This document shows positions 33,890-42,876 of a stretch of 64,000 nucleotides of DNA, in pieces. Positions within the stretch are counted from its first letter, which is position 1. Each line of letters starts with the position of its first letter. A program made the translations under genes and the position numbers. The DNA is from Janthinobacterium sp. CG3 (GTDB taxonomy: Bacteria; Pseudomonadota; Gammaproteobacteria; Burkholderiales; Burkholderiaceae_D): positions 273,188 through 337,187 of the forward strand of contig NZ_KB467825.1 in the NCBI RefSeq assembly GCF_000344615.1. The letters are read 5' to 3'. A model generated the notes under the pieces. That model saw only the letters and a list, made by a program, of their open reading frames with translations, did not search any database and was not told where the DNA came from.

Positions 33890-34765
33890 TCAGCGCTGCA
33901 TGCCCCAGCGCCGCACGGTCAGCCGCTCCAGCGTGCGAAAGCCGAGGTTTTCGACCAGCAGCCCGATGACGATCACCATGGCCAGCCCGGCGAACACCTT
34001 GTCGGTGTACAGCTCGTTGCGGTTCTGGAAGATGTACCAGCCCAAGCCGCCCTCGCCCGACGAGGTGGTGCCGAACACCAATTCGGCGGCGATCAGCGTG
34101 CGCCAGGCGAAGGCCCAGCCGATCTTCAACCCCGACAGAATGGCCGGCAGCGCGCCCGGCACCAAGATGTGCAGCACCAGCCGCAGTCCGTTCAAGCCGT
34201 AGTTGCGGCCGGCCATGCGCAGCGTGTCCGGCACGCCCTGGAAGCCGGCGTAGGTGTTCAGCGCCAGCGGCCACAGCACCGAGTGCATCAAAATAAAGAT
34301 CAGGCTGCCGCGCCCCAGGCCGAACCACAGCAGCGCCAGCGGCAGCAGCGCAATCGCCGGCAGCGGATTGAACATCGACGTCAGCGTTTCCAGCAGGTCG
34401 CGCCCGAGCCGGGTCGACACCGCCAGCGAGGTCAGCGCGAAGGCGGCGACGATGCCCGCCAGGTAGCCTTGCAGCAGCACGCCGAGCGACACGGCGACGC
34501 GGGCGATCAGCTCGCCGCTGGCGACGCCGCCGACGAAGGCGCGCGCCGTTTGCAGAAAGCTCGGCAGCAGCAAGTCGTTGTCTTGCCAGCGCGCCAGGCC
34601 CTCCCATATGATGGCCAGCGCCAGCAACATCACCGCCTTGCGCATCCAGCCCTGCGCCCACACGCGCCGCCCCAGCGGCAGCGGCCGTTCCAGCGTCAAC
34701 TGGCCGGGCGGCGCCGGCGTGTAGTCAAACTCTTGGCGGATCGGCGGTTCCAAAAGCGCGCTCAT
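33890..34765 (-). CDS. Sulfonate/taurine-type ABC transporter permease (SsuC/TauC-like)
   Basis: This 291-residue permease has about six transmembrane helices beginning near residue 43. It carries the EAA-type loop FQGVPDTLRMAGRNYGLNG...HILVPGALPAILSG and WRTLIAAELVFGTTSSGEGGLGW, characteristic of the sulfonate/nitrate/taurine group. ATG 34765 overlaps the ATPase stop by 4 bp. It is the last gene of the tauD-ssuA-ssuB-ssuC-like operon. Confidence 0.88.
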   Translation of the reverse strand: MSALLEPPIRQEFDYTPAPPGQLTLERPLPLGRRVWAQGWMRKAVMLLALAIIWEGLARWQDNDLLLPSFLQTARAFVGGVASGELIARVAVSLGVLLQGYLAGIVAAFALTSLAVSTRLGRDLLETLTSMFNPLPAIALLPLALLWFGLGRGSLIFILMHSVLWPLALNTYAGFQGVPDTLRMAGRNYGLNGLRLVLHILVPGALPAILSGLKIGWAFAWRTLIAAELVFGTTSSGEGGLGWYIFQNRNELYTDKVFAGLAMVIVIGLLVENLGFRTLERLTVRRWGMQR

Positions 34766-35619
34766 ATCGCCACCCGGTAGACCGGTTCCGCCGCGCGCCC
34801 GGGCGCCGGCGCCGCCTCCGCCGCCCCGTCGAACAGCAGGCCGTGGATGCGCCGGGTCGCCGCCTGGAACTCGGCGCCACCGGCGCTGTGCAGGCCGAAC
34901 TGGTGGCTGTTGAGTTCGGCCCGTACCCGCCCCGGATGCGGCGACAGTAGCAGGATGCGGTTGCCGACCACCAGCGCCTCTTCGATCGAATGGGTGACGA
35001 ACAGCAAGGTGAAACGCAGCTCCTCCCACAGCCGTCCGAGTTCCTCCTGCATTTTTCGGCGCGTCAGCGCGTCGAGCGCGGCGAAGGGCTCGTCCATCAG
35101 CAACACTTCCGGCTGCATCGCCAACGCCCGCGCGATGGCGACGCGCTGCTTCATGCCGCCCGACAAGGTGTGCGGATGGGCCTGCTCGAAGCCGTCCAGG
35201 CCGACCTTGCCGATCCAGTGCATGGCGCGCTCGCGCGCGTCGCGGCGCGCCAGCCGGCCCGTCGCCAGCAAGGGGAACATGACGTTTTCCAGCACCGTTT
35301 TCCATGGCGGCAACTGGTCGAATTCCTGGAACACGACGATGCGGTCCGGTCCCGGCCGCGTCACCGCGCGCCCGTCCAGCTCGATACTGCCCGACTGCGG
35401 CGCGATGAAGCCGGCGACCGCCTTCAGCAGCGACGATTTGCCGCAGCCGGACGGCCCCAGCAGCACGAAGCGGTCGCCGCGGTGGACCTCGAAACTGACC
35501 TCGTGGGTGGCGCGCACGGTGCGCGCGTCGGTACGGTATTCCAGGTTGACGTCGCGCACGCGCAGCAGCGGTGCCGGCGGCGGCGGCGGCCTGACGATTT
35601 GCAGGGTGGGTGGATGCAT
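34762..35619 (-). CDS. Sulfonate/taurine-type ABC transporter ATP-binding protein (SsuB/TauB-like)
   Basis: This 285-residue ATPase has Walker A GPSGCGKSS, signature LSGGMKQRVAIARAL, Walker B VLLMDEPFAALD and switch histidine in LFVTHSIEEA. That is the compact domain layout of SsuB/TauB with a short C-terminal extension (to 285). I chose ATG 35619, four bases after the upstream stop, with a G-rich ribosome site inside the end of the preceding gene. The frame opens further upstream but would overlap the binding-protein gene. Confidence 0.88.
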   Translation of the reverse strand: MHPPTLQIVRPPPPPAPLLRVRDVNLEYRTDARTVRATHEVSFEVHRGDRFVLLGPSGCGKSSLLKAVAGFIAPQSGSIELDGRAVTRPGPDRIVVFQEFDQLPPWKTVLENVMFPLLATGRLARRDARERAMHWIGKVGLDGFEQAHPHTLSGGMKQRVAIARALAMQPEVLLMDEPFAALDALTRRKMQEELGRLWEELRFTLLFVTHSIEEALVVGNRILLLSPHPGRVRAELNSHQFGLHSAGGAEFQAATRRIHGLLFDGAAEAAPAPGRAAEPVYRVAI

Positions 35620-35623
35620 GCGC

Positions 35624-36649
35624 TTAGCCCCCCTGCGTGATGGCCGGGTCGTCAAAGAAATACGCGTTCCAGTTCGCCGGCAGGTTTTTCAGCACGCCGA
35701 TGCGGTGCAGGAATTGCGCCATGCCGTAGGTGTTTTGCGGCGCGATCTTGAACTGCACCTGCGGGTTTTTGATGATTTTCAGCAGCAGGTTGCGGTCGAC
35801 GCCGCTCTTGCTGACGCGCAGGTAGATGTCGGCGGCGGCCTCGGGGTTGGCGCTGGCGAACTGCGCCGCCTCGACCAGCGCGGCGGTGAAGGCGCGGTAG
35901 GTTTTCGGATTGTCCTTGCGGAATTTCTCGGTCGCGTACAACAGCGTCGACGAACTCGGGCCGCCCTGCACGTCATAGGAATTGAGGATGACGTGCGCGT
36001 TCGGGTTCTGCGCCAGCTCCTGTTCCTGGTACGGCGAATTGCCGAAGTGGCCGGAGATTTCCGTGCCGCCGGCGATCACGGCGGCCGCCGCGTCCGGATG
36101 CGGCAGGGTCTGGGTCAGCCGGTCGAGGCGGTTGAACTGCTTCTCGCCCCACTGCTTGGCCGCCGCCATCTGCAGGATGCGCGACTGCACCGACACGCCC
36201 ACCGCCGGCAGCGCGATGCGGTCCTTGTCGCTCAGGTCCGCCAGGGTGTTGACCTTCGGGTTGTTGCTGACCAGGTAATACGGAAAATTGCCGAGCGAGG
36301 CGACGCCCTTGACGTTCTGCTTGCCGGCGGTGCGGTCCCACATCGTCAGCAGCGGCCCCAGGCCGGCGCTGGCGATGTCGATCGAACCCGACAGCAGCGC
36401 GTCGTTGACCGCCGGCCCGCCCGACAGCTTGATCCACTCGACCTTGACGTCGACGCCGTCGCGCTTGCCGTACTTCTCGATCAGTTTTTGCTCCTGGGCG
36501 ATGTTGAGCAGCAGATAGGTGACGCCGTGTTGCTCGGAGATGCGGATGCGGCCCTCGGCCCGGGCCGGCGCGGTCGCCATCAGCGCGCCGCACATCAGGG
36601 CCAGGCTGGCGGCGAGCAGGCGTTTCGGGGTCGTGGAAATCAGGGACAT
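35624..36649 (-). CDS. ABC transporter substrate-binding protein, nitrate/sulfonate/taurine family
   Basis: This 341-residue periplasmic protein has a signal peptide ending near APARAEG and an NMT1/SsuA-like fold (EQHGVTYLLLNIAQEQKLIEKYG, SGSIDIASAGLGPLL). I chose ATG 36649 (MSLISTT), five bases after AAGGAG; a GTG two codons earlier overlaps that site. The ligand cannot be fixed. The neighbouring TauD-family dioxygenase argues for taurine or another alkylsulfonate. Confidence 0.87.
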   Translation of the reverse strand: MSLISTTPKRLLAASLALMCGALMATAPARAEGRIRISEQHGVTYLLLNIAQEQKLIEKYGKRDGVDVKVEWIKLSGGPAVNDALLSGSIDIASAGLGPLLTMWDRTAGKQNVKGVASLGNFPYYLVSNNPKVNTLADLSDKDRIALPAVGVSVQSRILQMAAAKQWGEKQFNRLDRLTQTLPHPDAAAAVIAGGTEISGHFGNSPYQEQELAQNPNAHVILNSYDVQGGPSSSTLLYATEKFRKDNPKTYRAFTAALVEAAQFASANPEAAADIYLRVSKSGVDRNLLLKIIKNPQVQFKIAPQNTYGMAQFLHRIGVLKNLPANWNAYFFDDPAITQGG

Positions 36650-36698
36650 GGGCACTCCTTAGAAAAGGTGGTGGAACGAAAAATGCTGCGGGGGCAAA

Positions 36699-37583
36699 TC
36701 AAAACGGCACGTCGCCCTCGATGGTGGTGCGGTAAAGTTTGCGGCGCTGGTCGGCCGGGCAGCCGGCCGCCAGGTGCATCAGCGAGCGGTTGTCCCAGAA
36801 CACCAGATCGTGCGCCTGCCAGCTGTGGCGGTAGATGTGCTGCGGCTTGACGCTGTGGGCGAACAACTCGGCCAGCAACGCGGCGCTCTCGTCGTCCGGC
36901 AAGCCGACGATGCGGGTGGTGAAATGCTCGCTGACGAACAGCGCGCGCCGCCCGGTTTCCGGATGCACCCGCACCACCGGATGCGTAACCGGGCGCACCT
37001 CGTCGATCTGCGCCTGGGTCAGGTTCGGGCGGAAGGGATTGCGCCGTTGCAGCTCGGCGTACTGGGCCAGGTAGCTGTGCTCGGCGTGCGCGCCGCGCAC
37101 CGCGTGGCGCAGCGCCGCCGGCAGGCTTTCCCAGGCCAGGTGCATATTCGCGAACAGGGTGTCGCCGCCCTCCTGCGGCAACTCCTGGGCGTGCAGCATC
37201 GAGCCCAGGCTCGGCACTTCCTTGTACGACAGGTCGGAGTGCCAGAACTGGCCGGCGTCGCCCAGGCCGGTCGGCTGGCCGTTCTCGAAGATGTTAGAAA
37301 TGAGCAGTATCTCGGGATAGAACGGCAACTGGAACTGGCGCAGCACATGGGTCTGCAGGCGCCCGAAACGACGGCTGAAATCGATCTGCTGCCGCGGCGT
37401 GATGCGCTGGTCGCGGAACACCAGCACGTGGTGGTCCAGGTGGGCGTGGTGGATGCGCTGGAAGTCGCCGGCGCCGAGCGGCCGCGCCAGGTCGAGGCCG
37501 ATAACTTGCGCGCCCAGTGGCGCGTCGAACAGTTCGATGCTGAAACCGGGGGCGACGGGGGCGGAGGCGAGGACGGCTGACAT
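36699..37583 (-). CDS. TauD/TfdA-family 2-oxoglutarate dioxygenase
   Basis: This 294-residue Fe(II)/2-oxoglutarate dioxygenase has metal ligands H115 and D117 in FWHSDLSY and H270 in DNRSLMH. The 2-oxoglutarate arginine is in RKLYRTTIEGD. This family includes taurine dioxygenase, which releases sulfite from taurine, and alkylsulfate or herbicide dioxygenases. It is first in the operon, 49 bp before the binding protein, as expected for a taurine or sulfonate utilisation unit. An inverted repeat upstream may be its operator. Confidence 0.88.
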   Translation of the reverse strand: MSAVLASAPVAPGFSIELFDAPLGAQVIGLDLARPLGAGDFQRIHHAHLDHHVLVFRDQRITPRQQIDFSRRFGRLQTHVLRQFQLPFYPEILLISNIFENGQPTGLGDAGQFWHSDLSYKEVPSLGSMLHAQELPQEGGDTLFANMHLAWESLPAALRHAVRGAHAEHSYLAQYAELQRRNPFRPNLTQAQIDEVRPVTHPVVRVHPETGRRALFVSEHFTTRIVGLPDDESAALLAELFAHSVKPQHIYRHSWQAHDLVFWDNRSLMHLAAGCPADQRRKLYRTTIEGDVPF

Positions 37584-37644
37584 AGGCGGCAAACAGAAGG
37601 TGGAAAAGCCCAGTCTATGCCGCGCCGCGCCGTCTGCAAACGAA

Positions 37645-37665
37645 GCATATCCGATATGAATATGC
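37645..37665. promoter_or_regulatory. Inverted repeat upstream of the sulfonate operon
   Basis: GCATAT (37645-37650) and ATATGC (37660-37665) are perfect arms around nine bases, about 62 bp upstream of the dioxygenase start in an AT-rich island. The layout suits a LysR-type regulator such as CysB/Cbl, but no regulator gene is adjacent. Confidence 0.4.
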
Positions 37666-37794
37666 GCATTCCGCAAGCCGGCGGCGCGCGACAATTTGCG
37701 CCGGCCTTGCGCGCGGACAAAGCCGCCGCCGCCCGATTTGCGACAGTGGACCATGGCGTCACGCGCGCCCATCGCTTTTTGCCGGAGCACCGCC

Positions 37795-38382
37795 ATGCCG
37801 TCACCGCAGCCGTTCGAATGGATTGAATCGCTGGCCAACGCCAGTTTCCTGTGGGGTCCGTTCTTCTTTTCGATCCTGTTCCTGCTGGTTGTCACGCGCA
37901 CCGCGCATTCCTACTACGCGCACGTCAACGAACGCCTGACGCCGCCGGCCTTGGCCGAGGAACGCCAGGACTACCGCAACTACTTCCGCCTGTCGATCGT
38001 CTCCGGCCTGCTGCTGGTGTTCCTGTCGGTGGGCTGGTGGATGTACGCGCAGTTGCACGACCATCTGTTCCAGGGGGTGATCATCGGACTCGAAAGGGAC
38101 CAGCAAATCGTCCCCGCCGACGACGACCTGTACTACCGGGCGGTGCAACGCGACGCCGGCGTTGGCCGCGTCACCCGCGACTACCATTTCGTCATCGTGC
38201 GCGCCACGCCGTTCGCCCGCAACGAGATCTTCAGGCTCCAGTTGTACCCCGAGGCGGGCGCGATCAGCGAGGCGCCGCCGACGCCGAAGGAACTCAAGGT
38301 GTCGTATCGCGGTACAACACGCGACAAATATCAGCTCGTGCGCGACGGCGATACGTACAAATTGGTGTTGGTGGGGAGCTAG
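37795..38382 (+). CDS. Two-TM membrane hypothetical protein
   Basis: This 195-residue protein has two hydrophobic helices (about 17-34, FLWGPFFFSILFLLVV; and about 68-86, LSIVSGLLLVFLSVGWW) and a soluble C-terminal beta-rich domain. No family is recognised. Only the 31 residues between the helices and the domain after about 90 are hydrophilic; the latter probably faces the periplasm. GGAG precedes ATG 37795. It ends one base before the next ORF, so the two are probably co-translated. Confidence 0.65.
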   Translation: MPSPQPFEWIESLANASFLWGPFFFSILFLLVVTRTAHSYYAHVNERLTPPALAEERQDYRNYFRLSIVSGLLLVFLSVGWWMYAQLHDHLFQGVIIGLERDQQIVPADDDLYYRAVQRDAGVGRVTRDYHFVIVRATPFARNEIFRLQLYPEAGAISEAPPTPKELKVSYRGTTRDKYQLVRDGDTYKLVLVGS

Positions 38383-38383
38383 G

Positions 38384-38704
38384 ATGGCGATACGACTGTT
38401 CATGGCGCTGTGCGCCGCCGGCCTGTGGTGCGGCGCGGCGCTGGCCGACTGCACGGCGCGGGACCGGCGCGACATGCGGGAAGGCGGCATGAACGAGGCG
38501 CGCATCCGCCACTTCTGCAGCACGCTCGAGCACCGGGCGCGCGAGGCGCCGGCGCCGGCGAGCGCGGCGTCCGCTTCACGTCAAAGCAATATCTGCCTGA
38601 CCCAGCTGACATCGTGCGCGCTGAACCGCGCGGGAGCGGTCGGCGCGACCTGCTGGTGCAACACGGCCGCCGGACCGGCGCGTGGCAAGCTGGCCGAGCA
38701 GTGA
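38384..38704 (+). CDS. Small secreted cysteine-rich protein
   Basis: This 106-residue protein has a clear signal peptide (IRLFMALCAAGLWCGAALA, cleavage near residue 22). Six cysteines remain in the mature part (ADC, HFC, NIC, SC, TC, WC), which would permit three disulfides in the periplasm. No family is recognised. It begins one base after the stop of the membrane protein gene 37795-38382. A family A repeat follows and may end transcription. Confidence 0.65.
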   Translation: MAIRLFMALCAAGLWCGAALADCTARDRRDMREGGMNEARIRHFCSTLEHRAREAPAPASAASASRQSNICLTQLTSCALNRAGAVGATCWCNTAAGPARGKLAEQ

Positions 38705-38718
38705 AGAGCGCAATGTTC

Positions 38719-38806
38719 GTAGGTCGGCTTAGCCCAAGGGGCGTCACCCGACTGGCGTCGGCAACGGCTCGGCGTCGGCTTACGCGTTCCGCCAATCCGA
38801 CCTACG
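38719..38806. repeat. Palindromic intergenic repeat, family A (copy 4, long form)
   Basis: Outer arms CGTAGGTCGG (38719-38728) and CCGACCTACG (38797-38806) pair perfectly. Inside, GGCTTAGCCC and GGCTTACGC echo the other copies. It lies between two convergent genes and could work as a bidirectional terminator. Confidence 0.7.
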
Positions 38807-38833
38807 ACGAGCGTTGCCGACAAGAGCGTGGCG

Positions 38834-39505
38834 TCAGGCGATGGCGGCGTAGCGCTCAAGCCGGCTCTTCATGCGCGGCGCCAATTCATGCGCCGCCCCG
38901 ACCGTGATTTCAAGGTCGTTGAGCAAGCCGTCCTGCAAGCCATACACCCAGCCGTGCACGCTGACTTCCTGGCCGCGGTCCCAGGCGTCCTGCACGATCG
39001 TGGTCTGGCAAACGTTGACGACCTGCTCGGTAACGTTCAACTCGCACAGGCGGTCGGCGCGCTGGCCGCTCGTCAACACGTCGCCCAGGTAGCGCTCGTG
39101 CTTCTGGTGCACGTCCTGCACGTGGCGCAGCCAGTTGTCGGCCAGGCCGATGCGCGTGCCCGTCATGGCCGCGTGCACCCCCTTGCAGCCGTAGTGGCCG
39201 ACGATGATCACGTGCTTCACCTTGAGCACGTCGATGGCGAACTGCAGCACCGACAGGCAATTCAAGTCCGAATGCACCACCACGTTGGCGATGTTGCGGT
39301 GGACGAAAACGTCGCCCGGCGCCAGGCCGAGCAACTCGTTGGCCGGCACGCGGCTGTCGGAGCAGCCTATCCACAAGTATTCGGGGGATTGCTGCGACTC
39401 CAGTTTCTTAAAAAAATTCGGCTCCTTGGCCACCATCGCATCGGCCCACGCGCGGTTGTTTTGCAGCAGTGAGGCCAGAGCCGAGACGCTTTTCGGTTCG
39501 TTCAT
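38834..39505 (-). CDS. can: Beta-class carbonic anhydrase
   Basis: This 223-residue zinc enzyme interconverts CO2 and bicarbonate. Zinc ligands and partner residues are in CSDSRVP (Cys, with Asp/Arg dyad) and HYGCKGV (His, Cys). Similarity to E. coli Can (220 residues) runs nearly end to end, including SVHGWVYGLQDGLL. I chose ATG 39505 (MNEPKSVS); the upstream frame extension is not conserved. It is convergent with the cysteine-rich gene and lies about 110 bp downstream of dnaJ's 3' end, same strand. Confidence 0.95.
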   Translation of the reverse strand: MNEPKSVSALASLLQNNRAWADAMVAKEPNFFKKLESQQSPEYLWIGCSDSRVPANELLGLAPGDVFVHRNIANVVVHSDLNCLSVLQFAIDVLKVKHVIIVGHYGCKGVHAAMTGTRIGLADNWLRHVQDVHQKHERYLGDVLTSGQRADRLCELNVTEQVVNVCQTTIVQDAWDRGQEVSVHGWVYGLQDGLLNDLEITVGAAHELAPRMKSRLERYAAIA

Positions 39506-39612
39506 AATCTTCCATTCACACGTAATAAGACCGCCGAACCACTCTTCAAAGGAGCGATTCAACGGTCATCAAACAGGGGCGCCTGCGCGCCCCGATACTT
39601 CTGTCGGCAAAA

Positions 39613-40743
39613 TTACTCGAAGAAGTCCTTAACTTTGTCTTTCCAGGTCTTGCTTTGCGGGCTGTGCTTGGCGCCGCCTTCGGTGGTTGACTTCTCGAAG
39701 TCGCGCAGCAGCTCTTTCTGCTTTTCCGTCAGCTTGACCGGCGTTTCGATCGCCACGTGGCAGAACAGGTCGCCGGCGTAGCCGGAGCGCACGCCCTTGA
39801 TACCCTTGCCTTTGAGGCGGAAGGTTTTACCCGACTGGGTGCCTTCGGGAATCGTGAACGATACCTTGCCCGACAGCGTAGGCACTTCGATCTCTCCGCC
39901 CAGGGCCGCCTTGGTGAACGATATTGGCATCTCGCAATGCAGGTCGTCGCCTTCGCGCTGGAACACGGCGTGCGGCTTGATGTGGATTTCCACGTACAGG
40001 TCGCCCGCCGGGCCGCCATTGGTACCCGGTTCGCCGTTGCCGGACGAGCGGATGCGCATGCCGTTGTCGATACCGACCGGAATTTTCACTTCCAGCGTCT
40101 TGTTGCGCTTGATGCGCCCGGCGCCGCCGCATGGCGCGCACGGGTCGGTGATGACCTTGCCGCTACCATGGCATTTCGGGCAGGTTTGCTGGATGCTGAA
40201 GAAACCTTGCTGCATGCGCACCTGGCCGTGGCCGGCGCACGTGGTGCAAGTGGACGGCGACGTGCCGGGCTTGGCGCCGGAACCGTGGCAAGTGTCGCAC
40301 TTGTCCCACGACGGCACGCGGATGGTCGTGTCGAAGCCGTGCGCCGCCTGCTCCAGCGTAATTTCCAGGTTGTAGCGCAAGTCGGCGCCGCGGTAGACCT
40401 GCGGGCCGGCGTTGCGGCTGCGGCCGCCGCCCCCGAAGATGTCGCCGAAAATGTCGCCGAAGCTGTCGGCGAAGCCGCCCTGGCCGCCGCCAAAGCCGCC
40501 GCCACCGCCCATGTTCGGGTCCACGCCGGCGTGGCCGTAACGGTCGTACGCTTCGCGCTTTTCCGGATTGGTCAGCATTTCGTAGGCTTCTTTGACTTCC
40601 TTAAACTTTTCTTCCGATTCCTTATTGTCCGGATTGCGGTCCGGATGATATTTCATCGCCAGTTTGCGGTAAGCCTTTTTGATCTCTTCTTCCGAAGAGT
40701 TCTTCGCGACACCAAGTGTCTCGTAAAAATCACGCTTTGCCAT
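39613..40743 (-). CDS. dnaJ: Chaperone protein DnaJ
   Basis: This 376-residue Hsp40 co-chaperone has a J domain with HPD in YHPDRNPDNKES. A G/F region (about 75-115) and four zinc-finger repeats of CxxCxGxG form (CDTCHGSGAKPG, CTTCAGHGQV, CPKCHGSGKV, CAPCGGAGR) follow, then the C-terminal substrate domain. AAGGTG lies upstream of ATG 40743. It is separated from dnaK by 146 bp containing two hairpins, so its expression may be lower than dnaK. Confidence 0.98.
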   Translation of the reverse strand: MAKRDFYETLGVAKNSSEEEIKKAYRKLAMKYHPDRNPDNKESEEKFKEVKEAYEMLTNPEKREAYDRYGHAGVDPNMGGGGGFGGGQGGFADSFGDIFGDIFGGGGRSRNAGPQVYRGADLRYNLEITLEQAAHGFDTTIRVPSWDKCDTCHGSGAKPGTSPSTCTTCAGHGQVRMQQGFFSIQQTCPKCHGSGKVITDPCAPCGGAGRIKRNKTLEVKIPVGIDNGMRIRSSGNGEPGTNGGPAGDLYVEIHIKPHAVFQREGDDLHCEMPISFTKAALGGEIEVPTLSGKVSFTIPEGTQSGKTFRLKGKGIKGVRSGYAGDLFCHVAIETPVKLTEKQKELLRDFEKSTTEGGAKHSPQSKTWKDKVKDFFE

Positions 40744-40789
40744 GTTGTCGGCACCTTGCAGTCTAACTTACTGATGTACTAGTTACACG

Positions 40790-40834
40790 AAAAAGCCGAG
40801 TCGAGTACCGCGTTAGTCGGTCGCTCGGCTCGGC
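40790..40834 (-). terminator. Intrinsic terminator/attenuator between dnaK and dnaJ
   Basis: Read on the minus strand, GCCGAGCCGAG and CTCGACTCGGC pair at 10 of 11 positions and are followed directly by five T residues (40790-40794). It sits between dnaK and dnaJ and could reduce read-through into dnaJ. Confidence 0.6.
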
Positions 40835-40839
40835 ATGTC

Positions 40840-40860
40840 GGCGCGGCGCGTTGCCGCGCC
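40840..40860. repeat. Hairpin downstream of dnaK
   Basis: Perfect 8-bp arms GGCGCGGC and GCCGCGCC surround a 5-bp loop, just upstream (minus strand) of the dnaK-dnaJ terminator. It may protect the dnaK transcript 3' end. Confidence 0.45.
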
Positions 40861-40889
40861 GTAGCGCTCGACCTCAAAGTCGCTAAAGA

Positions 40890-42836
40890 TTACTTACTAT
40901 CTTTAACTTCCTTGAAATCGGCGTCGACGACATCGTCTTGCTTGGCGTTCGACTCGGACGCGCCAGCAGCTTGCTGGGCGCCTTCGCCGCCGCCGGCCGC
41001 CGCTTGCTGCGCTTGCGCGTCAGCGTACATCTTCTCGCCCAGCTTTTGCGAGGCGCTCGACAGCGCGGCAATCTTGGCGTCGATCTCGGCCTTGTCGGCG
41101 CTTTTCAGCGACGTTTCCAGGTCGGTGATGGCGGCGTCGATTTTTTCTTTCTCGCCCGCTTCCAGCTTGTCGCCGTATTCAAGCAGCGATTTGCGGGTCG
41201 AGTGCACCAGCGCGTCGGCCTGGTTGCGCGACTCGGCCAATTCCTTGACTTTCTTGTCTTCTTCGGCGTTCAGCTCGGCATCTTTCACCATCTTCTGGAT
41301 TTCCGCCTCGGTCAGACCGGAGTTGGCCTTGATCGTGATCTTGTTTTCCTTGCCGGTGGCCTTGTCTTTCGCGCCGACGTGCAAAATGCCGTTGGCGTCG
41401 ATGTCGAAGGTCACTTCGATCTGCGGGGTGCCGCGCGATGCCGGCGGGATACCTTCCAGATTGAATTCGCCCAGGCCCTTGTTGCCGGCGGCGATTTCGC
41501 GTTCGCCCTGGAACACTTTAATCGTGACCGCGGGCTGGTTGTCGTCGGCCGTCGAGAAGACCTGGCTGAACTTGGTCGGGATCGTGGTGTTTTTGTGGAT
41601 CATCTTGGTCATCACGCCGCCCAGGGTTTCGATACCCAGCGACAAAGGCGTGACGTCCAACAACAGCAAGTCTTTGCGCTCGCCCGACAACACCGAACCC
41701 TGGATCGCCGCGCCAACCGCCACGGCCTCGTCCGGATTGACGTCCTTGCGCGGCTCTTTGCCGAAGAACTCTTTGACTTTTTCCTGCACCTTCGGCATAC
41801 GGGTCATACCGCCGACCAGGATGATGTCGTCGATGTCGGACACCTTGACGCCGGCGTCCTTGATCGCGGTGCGGCAAGGCTCCATCGTCGCGGCGATCAG
41901 CTCTTCCACCAGCGACTCCAGCTTGGCGCGGGTCATTTTCAGGTTCAGATGGACCGGCGCGCCGTTCGCCATGGCGATGTACGGCTCGTTGATTTCGGTC
42001 TGCTGCGACGACGACAGTTCGATCTTCGCGCGCTCGGCCGAGGCCTTGATGCGTTGCAGGGCGATTGGATCTTTTTTCAGGTCCAGGCCGTTGATTTTTT
42101 TGAATTCTTCGATGATGTAATCGATGATGCGCTGGTCGAAGTCTTCGCCGCCGAGGAAGGTGTCGCCGTTGGTCGACAACACTTCGAACTGCTTTTCACC
42201 GTCGACGTCGGCGATCTCGATGATCGAGACGTCGAACGTGCCGCCACCCAAGTCATACACGGCGATCTTGCGGTCGCCCTTTTCGGTCTTGTCCAGGCCG
42301 AAGGCCAGCGCGGCCGCGGTCGGCTCGTTGATGATGCGCTTGACGTCCAGACCGGCGATACGGCCGGCGTCCTTGGTGGCTTGGCGCTGCGAGTCGTTGA
42401 AGTAGGCCGGTACCGTGATGACGGCTTCGGTGACTTCTTCGCCGAGGTAGTCTTCGGCGGTTTTCTTCATCTTGCGCAACACTTCGGCGGAAATTTGTGG
42501 CGGCGCCAGCTTCTTGTCGCGCACACCGATCCATGCGTCGCCGTTGTCGGCTTTCATGATCTGGTAAGGCATCAGGGCGATGTCTTTTTGTACTTCTTTC
42601 TCGTCGAACTTGCGACCGATCAAACGCTTGACCGCGTACAGCGTGTTCTGCGGGTTGGTGACGGCCTGGCGCTTGGCCGGCGCGCCAACCAGGATTTCGC
42701 CATCTTCTTGGTAAGCGATGATCGACGGCGTCGTGCGTGCGCCTTCGGCGTTTTCGATTACCTTTGGTTGACCGTTTTCCATGATGGAAACGCAGGAATT
42801 TGTAGTTCCCAGATCGATACCGATAATTCTACCCAT
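40890..42836 (-). CDS. dnaK: Chaperone protein DnaK
   Basis: This 648-residue Hsp70 has the ATPase signature IGIDLGTTNSCV at the N-terminus, IYDLGGGTFDVS-type VYDLGGGTFDVSI and VGGMTRMPKVQ. Its substrate-binding domain (about 390-600) is of normal length, followed by an Ala/Gly-rich tail ending in DVVDADFKEVKD. A sigma-32-type promoter lies in the 102-bp gap upstream, so it can be transcribed apart from grpE. Confidence 0.99.
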   Translation of the reverse strand: MGRIIGIDLGTTNSCVSIMENGQPKVIENAEGARTTPSIIAYQEDGEILVGAPAKRQAVTNPQNTLYAVKRLIGRKFDEKEVQKDIALMPYQIMKADNGDAWIGVRDKKLAPPQISAEVLRKMKKTAEDYLGEEVTEAVITVPAYFNDSQRQATKDAGRIAGLDVKRIINEPTAAALAFGLDKTEKGDRKIAVYDLGGGTFDVSIIEIADVDGEKQFEVLSTNGDTFLGGEDFDQRIIDYIIEEFKKINGLDLKKDPIALQRIKASAERAKIELSSSQQTEINEPYIAMANGAPVHLNLKMTRAKLESLVEELIAATMEPCRTAIKDAGVKVSDIDDIILVGGMTRMPKVQEKVKEFFGKEPRKDVNPDEAVAVGAAIQGSVLSGERKDLLLLDVTPLSLGIETLGGVMTKMIHKNTTIPTKFSQVFSTADDNQPAVTIKVFQGEREIAAGNKGLGEFNLEGIPPASRGTPQIEVTFDIDANGILHVGAKDKATGKENKITIKANSGLTEAEIQKMVKDAELNAEEDKKVKELAESRNQADALVHSTRKSLLEYGDKLEAGEKEKIDAAITDLETSLKSADKAEIDAKIAALSSASQKLGEKMYADAQAQQAAAGGGEGAQQAAGASESNAKQDDVVDADFKEVKDSK

Positions 42837-42876
42837 GATTTTTTTCCCTTAATTTGCTGAAGTTCAGATGGTTCTT

